Positions 19,513 to 28,459 of a stretch of DNA of 64,000 nucleotides are shown in pieces; the first letter of the stretch is position 1, and each line of letters opens with the position of its first letter. Origin of the DNA: Mycobacterium sp. 852013-51886_SCH5428379 (GTDB lineage: Bacteria > Actinomycetota > Actinomycetes > Mycobacteriales > Mycobacteriaceae); contig NZ_LZSU01000008.1 of the NCBI RefSeq assembly GCF_001665575.1, positions 1 through 64,000 on the forward strand, given 5' to 3'. The notes below the pieces were generated by a model. It was not told the origin of the DNA and did not search any database. It was given only the letters and a program-made list of their open reading frames with translations. The translations under genes were made by a program, and so were the position numbers.

Positions 19513-19965
19513 CTACCGCTGCCGCGCGAAGAACTCCTCCAGCAGCGCGGCGCACTCCTCGGCGAGCACGCCGCCGCGCACCTGCGGCCGATGGTTGAGC
19601 CGGCGGTCACGCACGACGTCCCACAGTGATCCCACCGCACCGGTTTTCGGCTCCCACGCGCCGAAGACCAACCGAGACACCCGCGACAGCACCAGCGCGC
19701 CCGCGCACATCGTGCACGGCTCGACGGTCACCGCCAGCGTCGCACCCTCCAGCCGCCAGCCGTCACCGCAAGCCGACGCCGCCGCCCGCAGTGCCAACAC
19801 CTCCGCATGCGCGGTCGGGTCGGCGAGTTCCTCGCGGGCGTTGGCAGCCCGCGCCAGTTCGACACCGTCGGCGCCGAAGACCACCGCGCCGATCGGCACA
19901 TCCCGCGGCCCGGCCGTGCGGGCGGCGTCGAGCGCCGCGCGGATCATGGTCTCGTCGGAGGTCAC
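19513..19965 (-). CDS. tadA: tRNA-specific adenosine deaminase
   Basis: 150 residues. Cytidine/deoxycytidylate deaminase fold with zinc ligands and catalytic Glu in TAHAEVLAL and PCTMCAGAL. TadA deaminates A34 of tRNA-Arg(ACG) to inosine, and that substrate tRNA is encoded in this window at 40776-40848. GTG start overlaps the stop of the upstream partner gene (GTGA). Confidence 0.92.
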   Translation of the reverse strand: MTSDETMIRAALDAARTAGPRDVPIGAVVFGADGVELARAANAREELADPTAHAEVLALRAAASACGDGWRLEGATLAVTVEPCTMCAGALVLSRVSRLVFGAWEPKTGAVGSLWDVVRDRRLNHRPQVRGGVLAEECAALLEEFFARQR

Positions 19966-20471
19966 CGATTGAGGCGTTCGAGCACCGTCGACAGCTGCTC
20001 GGCGAAACCCATCTCCCTGGCGATCCGGCCCAGTTGCTCGTCGGCGTACAGATCGGTTTCGTCGAGGATCAGGCTCAGCACCGCCTCGGGCAGCCCGAGG
20101 TCGGAGAGCAGCCCCAGGTCGCCCTCCTCGAACGGGTCGACGTCGTCGAGATCGTCGGGCTCGATGTCGGCGTCGAGCTTCTCCAGCACCTCGGCGGCGA
20201 TGTCGTAGTCGAGCGCGGCCGTGGCGTCCGACAGCAGCAGCCGCGTCCCCGACGGCGCGGGCCGGATGATGACGAAGAACTCGTCGTCGACGTCGAGCAG
20301 CCCGAATACGGCTCCCGCGCTGCGCATCTCGCACAGCTCCTTCTCAGCGTCCGACAAGTTGTCCAGCGCGGCCCGGCGCATGGGGCTACACCGCCACTGC
20401 CCGTCCTCGCGCACAACGGCCACGCCGAATCCGTCGGGCGCGTCCTGCGCCGGCGCACCCTGTGCTCCCAT
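19962..20471 (-). CDS. Conserved acidic protein, tadA-associated
   Basis: 169 residues, no signal peptide or membrane segment. The central part (AGAVFGLLDVDDEFFVIIRP, TRLLLSDATAALDYDIAAEVLE) and the acidic stretch DADIEPDDLDDVDPFEEGD match the actinobacterial proteins encoded directly before tadA (Rv3753c type), called tRNA adenosine deaminase-associated proteins. Biochemical role unknown; four-base overlap with tadA implies joint production. Confidence 0.85.
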   Translation of the reverse strand: MGAQGAPAQDAPDGFGVAVVREDGQWRCSPMRRAALDNLSDAEKELCEMRSAGAVFGLLDVDDEFFVIIRPAPSGTRLLLSDATAALDYDIAAEVLEKLDADIEPDDLDDVDPFEEGDLGLLSDLGLPEAVLSLILDETDLYADEQLGRIAREMGFAEQLSTVLERLNR

Positions 20472-20478
20472 TTCGCAA

Positions 20479-20484
20479 ACGGTA
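20479..20484 (-). promoter_or_regulatory. -10 element TACCGT, leaderless start for the tadA operon at 20471
   Basis: On the reverse strand TACCGT, 7 nt, then ATG at 20471. Confidence 0.55.
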
Positions 20485-20551
20485 GTCGCCCGGGCCTGCG
20501 TTTGACCAGGCGTGCCGTTCGGCCACCTCCGCGATGTGCCAACCTGGACGG

Positions 20552-21511
20552 GTGACGAAGCCACCGGTGTGCGTGCTGGGTCTGGGCCTCATCGGGGGGT
20601 CCCTGCTGCGGGCTGCCGAGGCGGCGGACCGCGACGCCTTCGGTTACAACCGCTCGGTCGAGGGCGCCCAGGCCGCGCGGTTCGACGGATTCGACGCCAA
20701 CGAGGACCTCGACCAGGTGCTCACCAGGGCCGCCGACAGCGAGGCGCTGATCGTGCTGGCCGTCCCGATGCCTGCGCTTCCGCTCATGCTCGACCACATC
20801 AGCGCTGCGGCGCCGCGCTGCCCGCTGACCGATGTGATCAGCGTCAAAGGCGCTGTGCTGCAGGAGGTCACGTCACACGGACTGCTCGACAACTATGTGG
20901 GCGGACATCCGATGGCCGGTACGGCGCATTCCGGCTGGGCTGCCGGCGACGCCCAGCTGTTCACCGGTGCACCGTGGGTCGTCAGCGTCGACGATCACGT
21001 GCGGCCCGGCGTCTTCGCCGACGTCATGCAGCTCGCTCTGGACTGTCATGCCGTCGTGGTTCCCGCCCGCTCGGACGAGCACGACGCCGCCGCCGCCGCG
21101 ATCTCCCACCTGCCGCATCTACTGGCCGAGGCGCTGTCCGTGACCGCCGGGGAGATTCCGCTGGCCTACGCGCTGGCCGCGGGATCCTTCCGCGACGGCA
21201 CCCGGGTGGCCGGCACCTCACCGGACCTGGTGCGGGCGATGTGCGAGGCGAACGCCGCGGATCTGCTGCCCACCCTGGACCGGGCGATCGAGCTGCTGGG
21301 CTCCGTCCGCGCATCACTCGCCGAGCGCGGGTCGGTCGCCGAACTCGTCGAGTCCGGGCATGCCGCACGAATGCGGTACGAGAGCTTCAGCCGCCCGGAG
21401 ATCCTGGCCACCGTGATCGGCGAGGAGAACTGGCGCGAGGAGCTCGCCGCGGCCGGCCGTGCCGGCGGCGTGATCAGATCCGCTCTGCCAACCCGGGATA
21501 GTCGAGAATGA
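20552..21511 (+). CDS. tyrA: Prephenate dehydrogenase
   Basis: 319 residues. N-terminal NAD(P) site [14 protein letters not shown] (residues about 6-20), then SVKGAV and [13 protein letters not shown] of the TyrA active site, and a C-terminal helical dimerisation domain. It oxidises prephenate to 4-hydroxyphenylpyruvate in tyrosine synthesis. No ACT domain is visible, so feedback control by tyrosine through ACT is unlikely. GTG 20552 lies 6 nt after CAACCT, a weak -10-like sequence. Its 3' end overlaps the convergent gene by 38 bases. Confidence 0.92.
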   Translation: MTKPPVCVLGLGLIGGSLLRAAEAADRDAFGYNRSVEGAQAARFDGFDANEDLDQVLTRAADSEALIVLAVPMPALPLMLDHISAAAPRCPLTDVISVKGAVLQEVTSHGLLDNYVGGHPMAGTAHSGWAAGDAQLFTGAPWVVSVDDHVRPGVFADVMQLALDCHAVVVPARSDEHDAAAAAISHLPHLLAEALSVTAGEIPLAYALAAGSFRDGTRVAGTSPDLVRAMCEANAADLLPTLDRAIELLGSVRASLAERGSVAELVESGHAARMRYESFSRPEILATVIGEENWREELAAAGRAGGVIRSALPTRDSRE

Positions 21512-22082
21512 TGCCGTCGCCGTCCACGGTGACCGTGGTGTCGGCGACGGGACCGGTCACCGCGATGTCGCCGGACCCCGCGGTGCTGCGGTAGTTGAGC
21601 GTCGCCGCCTCGACCGTCAGGTCGGGAATCCGCACGTACACCACGGGCACCGCCGCCGACTGGCTTTTCTCGAGCAGACCGAGGCGGCGGATCGGCAGCG
21701 TGTTGAAGAACGGGCTGGGCGCCACGTCGACGTCGAGGGCGCCGTCGAAGGCGGCCCGGGTCGTCTGGTTCTGGTGGTTCTGCACCAGCCACATGTTTTC
21801 TTCGTCCAGGGCGATCGACAGCTGACGCTCCCGCTCGGCCATCGTGACCGTCAGCGACAAACGCCGGGTGACGCCGTTCTCGTCGGTCACCAGGTCGTAG
21901 GACGCCGAGAATGCCGGATGCAGCTCCGTCGAGGCGGCGACGATCCGTCCGTAAGCCTTGATTCGCTTGCCCGACAACACGACCCGCACAGATTCCATCC
22001 GCGCCACGTCATGGGCCCGCCAGGTCAGGGTGGCGGGCCAGGAGTTCACCGTCGTCGCAACAGAGCGGTCTGCTTCACTCAC
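21474..22082 (-). CDS. Putative glycolipid-binding family protein
   Basis: 202 residues, no signal peptide. It resembles the COG3554 / glycolipid-binding family: [21 protein letters not shown] at the start, [27 protein letters not shown] in the middle and beta-rich C-terminal repeats. It is the counterpart of the gene between tyrA and proZ in M. tuberculosis. The name of the family is from one structural study and does not prove function here. Confidence 0.7.
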   Translation of the reverse strand: MSEADRSVATTVNSWPATLTWRAHDVARMESVRVVLSGKRIKAYGRIVAASTELHPAFSASYDLVTDENGVTRRLSLTVTMAERERQLSIALDEENMWLVQNHQNQTTRAAFDGALDVDVAPSPFFNTLPIRRLGLLEKSQSAAVPVVYVRIPDLTVEAATLNYRSTAGSGDIAVTGPVADTTVTVDGDGIILDYPGLAERI

Positions 22083-22088
22083 CCTTCT

Positions 22089-22094
22089 ACCGTA
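22089..22094 (-). promoter_or_regulatory. -10 element TACGGT, leaderless start for the gene at 22082
   Basis: Reverse strand TACGGT, 6 nt (AGAAGG), GTG at 22082. The AGAAGG is too close to the start to act well as a ribosome site, so a leaderless reading is preferred. Confidence 0.45.
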
Positions 22095-22126
22095 GGCGAC
22101 GGACCCGGCCGTTCGTAGCCCGCACC

Positions 22127-22885
22127 CTAAGTCCGGTGCGAACTGCCGCCGGTCCGCGACTCGAGCGCGACCTCGTCGGACAGGAACGGTTGCGGCATCC
22201 GCGCCGCCACACCCCGCCAGCCCCGCAGCCGACCGGTGCCGGGCACCGACAGCCACACCGCCAGCGCCAGGAGCGCGTCGAGGATCAGGGCGAGCGCGGT
22301 CACCATGAGCGCGCCGACGAGGGCGAGGTAGAACTCGCGGACCTTGATGCCGTCGATGAGGTAGCGGCCCAGGCCGCCGAGGCTGGCGTAGGCGGCGACG
22401 GTGGCCGTGGCCACGATCTGCAGCGTGGCGGTGCGCAACCCGCCGAGGATGAGCGGCATGGCGTTGGGGACCTCGACGCGCAGCAGCACCCGCTTCTCGG
22501 TCATCCCCATCGAACGCGCGGCATCGACGACGGTCCGGTCGACGTTGGCGATACCGGAGTAGGTGCCCGCCAGCAGCGGCGGGATGCCGAGCAGCATCAG
22601 CGCGACCGTCGGCCCGACCAGCCCCAGCCCCCACAGCAGCACCCCGAGCAGCAGGACGCCGAGGGTGGGCAGCGCCCGCAGGGCGTTGACGCCGGTGACG
22701 ACGAGGAACGTGCCCCGCCCGGTGTGGCCGATGATCAAGCCCAGCGGGATGGCGATCAGCGCGGAGAAGAAGAGCGCGATGAACGTGTATTCGAGATGCT
22801 CGACGATGCGGGCGCCCAGTCCCGCCGGGCCGGCCCAGTTGGCGGCGGTGAAGATGAACGACAGCGCTTCGGACAGGAAGTTCAT
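22127..22885 (-). CDS. proZ: Osmoprotectant ABC importer permease ProZ
   Basis: 252 residues, six predicted membrane helices. The coupling segment AARSMGMTEKRVLLRVEVPNAMPLILGG is typical of OpuCB/OpuCD/ProW permeases for glycine betaine, choline and related compounds. The last 40 residues are a hydrophilic tail. Its start overlaps the proW stop (ATGA). Last gene of the proX-proV-proW-proZ operon. Confidence 0.9.
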   Translation of the reverse strand: MNFLSEALSFIFTAANWAGPAGLGARIVEHLEYTFIALFFSALIAIPLGLIIGHTGRGTFLVVTGVNALRALPTLGVLLLGVLLWGLGLVGPTVALMLLGIPPLLAGTYSGIANVDRTVVDAARSMGMTEKRVLLRVEVPNAMPLILGGLRTATLQIVATATVAAYASLGGLGRYLIDGIKVREFYLALVGALMVTALALILDALLALAVWLSVPGTGRLRGWRGVAARMPQPFLSDEVALESRTGGSSHRT

Positions 22886-23547
22886 GCGGCCGCCCTCGCC
22901 TTCGGGCGGGAGGTCCCCGCTCTGGTCCAGGGTGTGAGCGCTCTGCCGGCCAGCATGATGAGCGTGTCGATGACGACGGCCAGCACGAAGATCGCGATGA
23001 TCCCCGCGATGATCTGGTCACTCTTGTTGGCCTGATAACCCTCGGTGAACCAGGTGCCGAGACCGCCGACGCCGATCACCGAGCCCACCGCCACCATCGA
23101 GATGTTGGTGACGGCGACGACGCGCAGGCTGGCGACGAGCACCGGTACCGCCAGCGGGAGTTCGACCTTGAGCATCCGCGTCAGCGGCCGGTAGCCGACG
23201 GCGGTGGCGGCGTCGAGCACCGCCGGGGACACCGCGTCCAGCGCCTCGGGCACGGCCCGCACCAGCAGCGCGACGGTGTACAGCGTCAGCGCGACGATGA
23301 CGTTGGCCTCGTCGAGGATGCGGGTGGGGATCACCAGCGGCAGTACGACGAACAGCGCCAGCGACGGGATCGTGAAGATGATGCTGGCAGTGATGGTCGT
23401 CAGCTTGCGCAGTGTCGCGGTGCGCTGCACCAGCGCGCCGATCGGCACCGCGATCAGCAGACCCAGGACGATCGGGATCAGCGACAGCCGCAGGTGGATG
23501 ACCGTGAGGGTCCACAGGTCGTCGAGGTGGGTCAGCAGATAGCGCAT
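22882..23547 (-). CDS. proW: Osmoprotectant ABC importer permease ProW
   Basis: 221 residues with about five to six membrane helices and the EAA-type loop DAATAVGYRPLTRMLKVELPLAVPVLVA. It forms the membrane channel together with ProZ. Three bases separate it from the proV stop. Confidence 0.9.
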   Translation of the reverse strand: MRYLLTHLDDLWTLTVIHLRLSLIPIVLGLLIAVPIGALVQRTATLRKLTTITASIIFTIPSLALFVVLPLVIPTRILDEANVIVALTLYTVALLVRAVPEALDAVSPAVLDAATAVGYRPLTRMLKVELPLAVPVLVASLRVVAVTNISMVAVGSVIGVGGLGTWFTEGYQANKSDQIIAGIIAIFVLAVVIDTLIMLAGRALTPWTRAGTSRPKARAAA

Positions 23548-23550
23548 CGG

Positions 23551-24648
23551 TCAGGCCCGCCGTTGCCGGTCCAGCGCGGCCAGCACGTCGTCGGCCCTGA
23601 TCCCGCCGAGCACCTGATTGTCGCCGTCGACCGCCACTCCCAGACCGGACGGCGACGACAGCGCCGCGTCGAGCGCGAGCCGCAGCGTGCCGTCCGGCCG
23701 AAACAGCGATCCGCCCGCGATCGTGCTGTCGTACAGCGAGGCGCCGTTGCGGTGTAGCTCGACGCCCTCGGCGTTGATCCAGGCGTACGGCGTTCCGTCG
23801 GGCCGCGTGACCAGAATCCAGTCGCCGGGGGCCAGCTGCAGGGCGTCGATCTCGGATTCACCGACGTGACGCAGCTCGTGCAACGGCAGGCCCGACGAGT
23901 GGAAGAACTGCAGACCGCGATAGCCGCGGTCGGCGCCGACGAACTCCGCGACCGCGTCGTTGGCGGGATTGGACAGCAGCCGCGCCGGCGGGTCGTACTG
24001 CTGCAGTTTGCCGCCCCGGCCGAACACCGCGACCCGCTCGCCGAGCTTGATCGCCTCGTCGATGTCGTGGGTGACGAACACGATGGTCTTGCGCAGCTCG
24101 TTCTGCAGCCGCAGGATCTCGGTCTGCAGATCTTCGCGGACCACCGGGTCGACGGCACTGAACGGTTCGTCCATCAGCAGGATGGGCGGGTCGGCGGCCA
24201 GCGCGCGGGCCACCCCCACCCGTTGTTGCTGACCACCCGACAGCTGCGCCGGATACCGGTCGCCGAGCTTCGGGTCGAGGCCGACGCGCTCCATCACCGC
24301 GAGCGCCTCTTTGCGTGCGGTCCGCCGGGATTTCCCGAGCAGCACCGGCACCGTGGCCACGTTGTCGACCACCCGCAGATGCGGCATCAGCCCGGCGCTC
24401 TGGATGACGTAGCCGATGCCCAGGCGCAGCTTGACAGCGTCGGTCTTGGTGACGTCCTTACCGTCCACGACGAGCGTGCCCGAAGTGGGGTCGATCATCC
24501 GGTTGATCATCCGCATCGAGGTGGTCTTGCCGCAGCCCGACGGGCCGACGAACACCGCGAGTGTGCCCTCGGGTACCTCGAGACTCAGGTCGTCGACCGC
24601 CACGGTGCCGTCGGGGTAGCGCTTGGTGACATTGGTGAAGGTGATCAT
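23551..24648 (-). CDS. proV: Osmoprotectant ABC importer ATPase ProV
   Basis: 365 residues. Walker A GPSGCGKTT, signature LSGGQQQR, Walker B ILLMDEPFSAVD. A C-terminal extension from about residue 240 contains one clear CBS-like segment (LGVAVDGDNQVLGGIRADDVLAALD), the osmosensing part in OpuA-type ATPases. Its ATG overlaps the proX stop (ATGA). Confidence 0.92.
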   Translation of the reverse strand: MITFTNVTKRYPDGTVAVDDLSLEVPEGTLAVFVGPSGCGKTTSMRMINRMIDPTSGTLVVDGKDVTKTDAVKLRLGIGYVIQSAGLMPHLRVVDNVATVPVLLGKSRRTARKEALAVMERVGLDPKLGDRYPAQLSGGQQQRVGVARALAADPPILLMDEPFSAVDPVVREDLQTEILRLQNELRKTIVFVTHDIDEAIKLGERVAVFGRGGKLQQYDPPARLLSNPANDAVAEFVGADRGYRGLQFFHSSGLPLHELRHVGESEIDALQLAPGDWILVTRPDGTPYAWINAEGVELHRNGASLYDSTIAGGSLFRPDGTLRLALDAALSSPSGLGVAVDGDNQVLGGIRADDVLAALDRQRRA

Positions 24649-25583
24649 TGGTCGAATCCGTTGTCGGTGATCCACTTTTCGGCCGCTTCGTCCGGGTCGA
24701 CGCCGCGGTTGCCCTCGACGGCGGAGTTCATCTCGATCAGCGCCTCGGTGGTCAGTTTCGCGCTGACCGCGTCGAGCACGGTCTTCAGTTCGTTGGACAT
24801 CTTCTGCGAGGCGACGAGCGGCACCACGTTCGCGGCGAGGAAGTTGTTCTTCGGGTCCTCGAGCACCACGAGGTTGTTCTGCTCGATGGCCGGTGACGTG
24901 CTGAAGATGTTGGCGGCCGTGACGGTGCCGTCGGTCAGTGCGCGGACCGTGGCGGGTCCACCGCCGTCGCTGATCGCGATGAAGTTCGACGGCGCGATGT
25001 CGAGGCCGTAGTTGGCTTTCAGTCCGGGCAGGCCTTCGCTGCGGTTGAGGAACTCCGATGGCCCACCGAATTTCACCTCAGCCGAGTGCGCGGCCAAATC
25101 GGCGATCGAGGTGAGGTTCCAGCGCTGCGCGGTCGCCTCGGACACGGCGACGGTGTCCTTGTCCTCGGCGGGCGACGGGTAGAGGATCGACAGATCGCCG
25201 GGCAGCGCCTTGAGCAGACCCAGCACCACCTCGTCGGGTGTGGTCACCTCGGTCTCCTTGTCGAAGTACTGCAACAGATTGCCGGTGTACTCCGGGATGA
25301 GGTCGATCGAGTGGTCCTGCACGGCGGGGATGTAGGTCTCGCGGCTGCCGATACCGAACTGCCGGGTGATCTCAAAACCTTTGGCTTCCAACGCCTGCGC
25401 GTAGATCTCGGCGATGATCTTCGATTCGGTGAAGTCCGCCGAGCCCACCTTGATCGATTTCAAGTCACCGGAGATCTCGCCTCCGCCCAGCGGATTGGAA
25501 CTGCCGCAGGCCGCGACGGCGATCGCGGACACCGCCAGCACGACGGCCATCCTCATCCGGCTCCACGCGAACTTCTTCGACAT
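24645..25583 (-). CDS. proX: Osmoprotectant-binding lipoprotein ProX
   Basis: 312 residues. Lipoprotein signal ending VAVAAC (Cys near residue 26), then an OpuAC-type binding domain: KSIKVGSADFTESKIIAEIYAQALEAKG, GSRETYIPAVQDHSIDLIPEYTGNL. It captures glycine betaine, choline or a related solute outside the membrane for ProV/ProW/ProZ. First gene of the operon. A TACTCT element 7 nt before the ATG indicates leaderless transcription. Confidence 0.9.
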   Translation of the reverse strand: MSKKFAWSRMRMAVVLAVSAIAVAACGSSNPLGGGEISGDLKSIKVGSADFTESKIIAEIYAQALEAKGFEITRQFGIGSRETYIPAVQDHSIDLIPEYTGNLLQYFDKETEVTTPDEVVLGLLKALPGDLSILYPSPAEDKDTVAVSEATAQRWNLTSIADLAAHSAEVKFGGPSEFLNRSEGLPGLKANYGLDIAPSNFIAISDGGGPATVRALTDGTVTAANIFSTSPAIEQNNLVVLEDPKNNFLAANVVPLVASQKMSNELKTVLDAVSAKLTTEALIEMNSAVEGNRGVDPDEAAEKWITDNGFDQ

Positions 25584-25590
25584 CCTGCGG

Positions 25591-25596
25591 AGAGTA
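25591..25596 (-). promoter_or_regulatory. -10 element TACTCT, leaderless start for the proXVWZ operon
   Basis: Reverse strand TACTCT, 7 nt, ATG at 25583. Confidence 0.55.
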
Positions 25597-25652
25597 ACGG
25601 CATATACGTTCCTGTGGTTTCAATCACGGGCCGAAAGGGCAAGAATGAAGCC

Positions 25653-26036
25653 ATGACGACCGATCCGTACGCTTCGCCCCCCGGAGGGCAGGACCCGCTG
25701 GGTCCGCCGAATCCGGGCCCGCCCGTGCCGGGCGATTTCGAGGTTGCGGATCGCACGCCGCCCGACGTGAAGAAAGTTCATTTCACCCGCGCAGCCGCCG
25801 TGTGGTCCTCGGTGATCGCCGGACTCCTGATCCTGATCGTCCTACTGGTCTTCATCGCACAGAACACCGAGACCGCTGTCATGCAATTCTTCGGCTGGGA
25901 ATGGAGCCTGCCGTTGGGCGTGGCGATCCTGCTGGCCGCCGTCGGCGGTGGACTCATCGCCGTGTTGGCCAGCGTCGCGCGCATCTTCCAGCTGCGGCGG
26001 GCCGCGAAGAAGAATTACAAGGCGGCCATGCGTTAA
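25653..26036 (+). CDS. LapA-domain (DUF1049) membrane protein
   Basis: 127 residues. A Pro/Gly-rich N-terminal tail (residues 1-45) is followed by two membrane helices, SSVIAGLLILIVLLVFIAQN and VAILLAAVGGGLIAVLAS, separated by TAVMQFFGWEWSLPLG, the pattern of LapA/YciS-type proteins. In Gram-negatives that family takes part in envelope lipid control; no role is established here. Stop codon TAA interlocks with the convergent gene's stop (TTAA, 26033-26036). Confidence 0.8.
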   Translation: MTTDPYASPPGGQDPLGPPNPGPPVPGDFEVADRTPPDVKKVHFTRAAAVWSSVIAGLLILIVLLVFIAQNTETAVMQFFGWEWSLPLGVAILLAAVGGGLIAVLASVARIFQLRRAAKKNYKAAMR

Positions 26037-27055
26037 GGGCTGAGCTGTTCGAGCCCCGCGGCGATGAGCGGGGCGACCGCCTCGCCCACGTTGTCCTCGG
26101 TGCCACCCATCCGGGCGCGGAACGCGATGCCCGCGGCGATGATCGCCAGCTTGAAATACGCCAGCCCCATGTAGAACTCCCAGTGCACGAGCTCCTGGCC
26201 TGACACCGTCGAATACCGTTGCGCCATCTCGTCGCCCGTGGGCAGTAGTTCCGAGGTCCAGGCGGCGTCGGTGTGCACGTAGTTGAACATGGGGTTGCGG
26301 TAGACGCACATCAGCGCCGCATCGCTGAGCGGATCGCCCAGCGTCGACATCTCCCAGTCCAGCACCGCGCGCACGACCGTCGCGTCGGTGGCGTCGAGGA
26401 TCGTGTTGTCGATGCGGTAGTCGCCGTGCACGATCGACGCGCGGCTCTCCGCGGGCACCCGCTCGGTGAGCGCGGTGTGCAGGCGCGCCACGTCGGCGTC
26501 GCGGGCGTCGTCGTCGAGGCGGACGTGCTGCCACTGCGAACCCCACCGCCGCACCTGGCGTTCGAGGTAGCCGACGGGCCTGCCGAAGTCGCCGAGCCCG
26601 ACGGCCTCCGGGTCGACGGCGTGCAGATCGGCCAGCACCCGGATCAGCGTGTCGACGCAGCCGTCGAGGGTGGCCTGGTCGCCGAGCGCTTCCAGCTCGT
26701 CGGCGCGGCGGATCACCCGGCCGTCGACGTTCTCGACCATCTGGAACGGTGCGCCCAGGACGGAGTCGTCGTCGCGCATCGTGACGGCGCGGGGCACCGG
26801 GACCGCGGTGCCGGCCAGCGCGGCGACCACGCGGTATTCGCGGGCCATGTCGTGCGCCGAGGGGGTCAGCCCGTGCAGCGGCGGACGGCGCAGCACCCAC
26901 TTGGACGCGTCGTCGTAGACCAGGAATGTCAGATTGGAGCGGCCACCGGAGATGAGCTCTGCGCGCAGCTCACCAGCGCGGGCGATGCCCTCGTCGCGGA
27001 GATGGCGGTCGAGCGCGCCCAGGTCGAGCCCCTCGAGTGGTGGCGAAGACGTCAT
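26033..27055 (-). CDS. Aminoglycoside-phosphotransferase-fold kinase family protein
   Basis: 340 residues. Kinase-like motifs are WVLRRPP for the N-lobe lysine or arginine region, IVHGDYRIDNTIL (catalytic loop HGDxxxxN) and AVLDWEMSTLGDP (metal-binding Asp). This is the group that includes the N-terminal part of human ACAD10/11 and the mycobacterial gene misnamed fadE36 (Rv3761c). ACAD11-type kinases phosphorylate 4-hydroxyacyl-CoAs, so a role in unusual fatty acid catabolism is plausible but not shown. ATG 27055 preferred over TTG 27061. Confidence 0.85.
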   Translation of the reverse strand: MTSSPPLEGLDLGALDRHLRDEGIARAGELRAELISGGRSNLTFLVYDDASKWVLRRPPLHGLTPSAHDMAREYRVVAALAGTAVPVPRAVTMRDDDSVLGAPFQMVENVDGRVIRRADELEALGDQATLDGCVDTLIRVLADLHAVDPEAVGLGDFGRPVGYLERQVRRWGSQWQHVRLDDDARDADVARLHTALTERVPAESRASIVHGDYRIDNTILDATDATVVRAVLDWEMSTLGDPLSDAALMCVYRNPMFNYVHTDAAWTSELLPTGDEMAQRYSTVSGQELVHWEFYMGLAYFKLAIIAAGIAFRARMGGTEDNVGEAVAPLIAAGLEQLSP

Positions 27056-27075
27056 GCGCAATGTCTACCACCGGC

Positions 27076-27678
27076 CTACCACTGCTTATTTCGGGGCAGC
27101 AGATCCCAGACGTGATCGGTCGAGTTGACCCCCGCGACGAAGAACGACTCCCGCGACGACGACCACAGCAGCCGGGTGATGCCGACGTAGTCGACCTGCA
27201 CGCACAGCAGGCGTTCGGTACCCAGCAGGGTGTGCACCGCCGCGTTGATCACCCCGCCGTGGCTGAACACCGCGACGGTGTCCTCGCGATCCGACGTGGC
27301 CACGATGTCGTCGATACCCGCCCGCACCCGGGCGATGAACGCATCCTCGTCGACGCCGCCGGGCAGCTGCCCGGACGCCAGCCGTTCGAGGTCCTCCTTC
27401 GAGATCTCCTCGATCGGCGTGTAGTGGGTGAGGTCGCGATCGTATTCGGCGAGCCGTTCGTCGACGTCGATCTGCAGGCCCAGCTGCTCGGCGACCGGCC
27501 CGCCCGTCTGGATGGCCCGCTTCTGCGGACTGCTCACCAGCCGGGTGACCCGATAGCGCGCCAGCGCGTCCGGCAGGCGTTTGGCCTGCTCGAGACCCGC
27601 TTCGGACAGGTCCGGGTCCGAGCCCTCCCCCGGTTCGCTGCGCAGCGGCAAGGCGTGTCTGATCAGAAGCAGTTGCAC
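27076..27678 (-). CDS. Histidine phosphatase family protein (phosphoglycerate-mutase-like)
   Basis: 200 residues. The RHG-type signature is LLIRHALPLRSEP with the phosphoryl-accepting histidine; other catalytic positions are the arginine in SSPQKRAIQT, the glutamate in LAEYDRD and the second histidine in VFSHGG. The substrate is unknown; it is a phosphatase rather than a true mutase by its short length. GTG start chosen from a leaderless -10 (TATGGT) 6 nt upstream. Confidence 0.85.
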   Translation of the reverse strand: MQLLLIRHALPLRSEPGEGSDPDLSEAGLEQAKRLPDALARYRVTRLVSSPQKRAIQTGGPVAEQLGLQIDVDERLAEYDRDLTHYTPIEEISKEDLERLASGQLPGGVDEDAFIARVRAGIDDIVATSDREDTVAVFSHGGVINAAVHTLLGTERLLCVQVDYVGITRLLWSSSRESFFVAGVNSTDHVWDLLPRNKQW

Positions 27679-27684
27679 GGTGAC

Positions 27685-27690
27685 ACCATA
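27685..27690 (-). promoter_or_regulatory. -10 element TATGGT, leaderless start for the histidine phosphatase
   Basis: Reverse strand TATGGT, 6 nt, GTG at 27678. Only 19 bases separate this start from the divergent SDR start at 27698, so the two promoters must overlap. Confidence 0.55.
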
Positions 27691-27697
27691 TGAGCCC

Positions 27698-28459
27698 ATG
27701 GGATACGCCGACGAACTGTACGACCTCACCGACCGCGTCGTCCTCATCACCGGGGGCAGCCGTGGGTTGGGCCGGGAGATCGCGTTCGGTGCCGCACGGT
27801 GCGGAGCCGATGTGGTGATCGCAAGCCGGGATTTGGACACCTGCACGGCGACCGCCGAAGAGATCACCGCGGCGACCGGGCGGGCGGCCATGCCGTACCA
27901 GGTGCACGTGGGCCGGTGGGATCAGCTCGACGGGCTGGTCGAGGCCGTCTATGCGCGATTCGGGAAGCTCGATGTGCTGGTGAACAACGCCGGGATGTCG
28001 CCGCTCTACGAATCGCTGTCGACGGTGACGGAGAAGCTGTTCGACGCGGTGGTCAACCTGAACCTCAAAGGGCCGTTCCGGCTCTCGGTGCTGTGCGGTG
28101 AGCGAATGATGGCCGACGGCGGCGGACGGATCGTCAACGTCAGCTCCAGCGGCTCGCTGCGGCCGGACCAGTACATGCTGCCGTACGCGGCTGCCAAGGC
28201 GGGGCTCAACGCGCTGACCGAAGGGCTGGCCAAGGCGTACGGGCCCACCGTGCGGGTGAACACGTTGATGGCCGGGCCGTTCCTCACCGACATCAGCAAG
28301 GCGTGGAACTTCGAAGGGGCGGAGAAGCCGTTCGGCCACCTGGCCCTCGAACGCGCCGGTGAACCCCCCGAGATCGTCGGCGCGGCACTGTTTCTCATGT
28401 CCGAGGCCTCGAGTTTCACGACGGGGTCGATCCTGCGGGTGGACGGCGGGCTGCCCTAG
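27698..28459 (+). CDS. Short-chain dehydrogenase/reductase
   Basis: 253 residues, classical SDR. NAD(P) motif ITGGSRGLG (residues about 16-24), NNAG at about 92, catalytic Ser in NVSSSGS and YxxxK as YAAAKAGL, then the C-terminal DGG. Position suggests oxidation or reduction of an alcohol or hydroxyacyl compound; no substrate can be given. Stop TAG interlocked with the convergent alkyl-sulfatase-like gene through CTAG at 28456-28459. Confidence 0.9.
   Translation: MGYADELYDLTDRVVLITGGSRGLGREIAFGAARCGADVVIASRDLDTCTATAEEITAATGRAAMPYQVHVGRWDQLDGLVEAVYARFGKLDVLVNNAGMSPLYESLSTVTEKLFDAVVNLNLKGPFRLSVLCGERMMADGGGRIVNVSSSGSLRPDQYMLPYAAAKAGLNALTEGLAKAYGPTVRVNTLMAGPFLTDISKAWNFEGAEKPFGHLALERAGEPPEIVGAALFLMSEASSFTTGSILRVDGGLP

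Noticed and set aside
26033-27055. Annotation as acyl-CoA dehydrogenase (fadE36)
   Set aside because: Motifs are HGDYRIDN and LDWE of a kinase-like fold; no acyl-CoA dehydrogenase signature is present.
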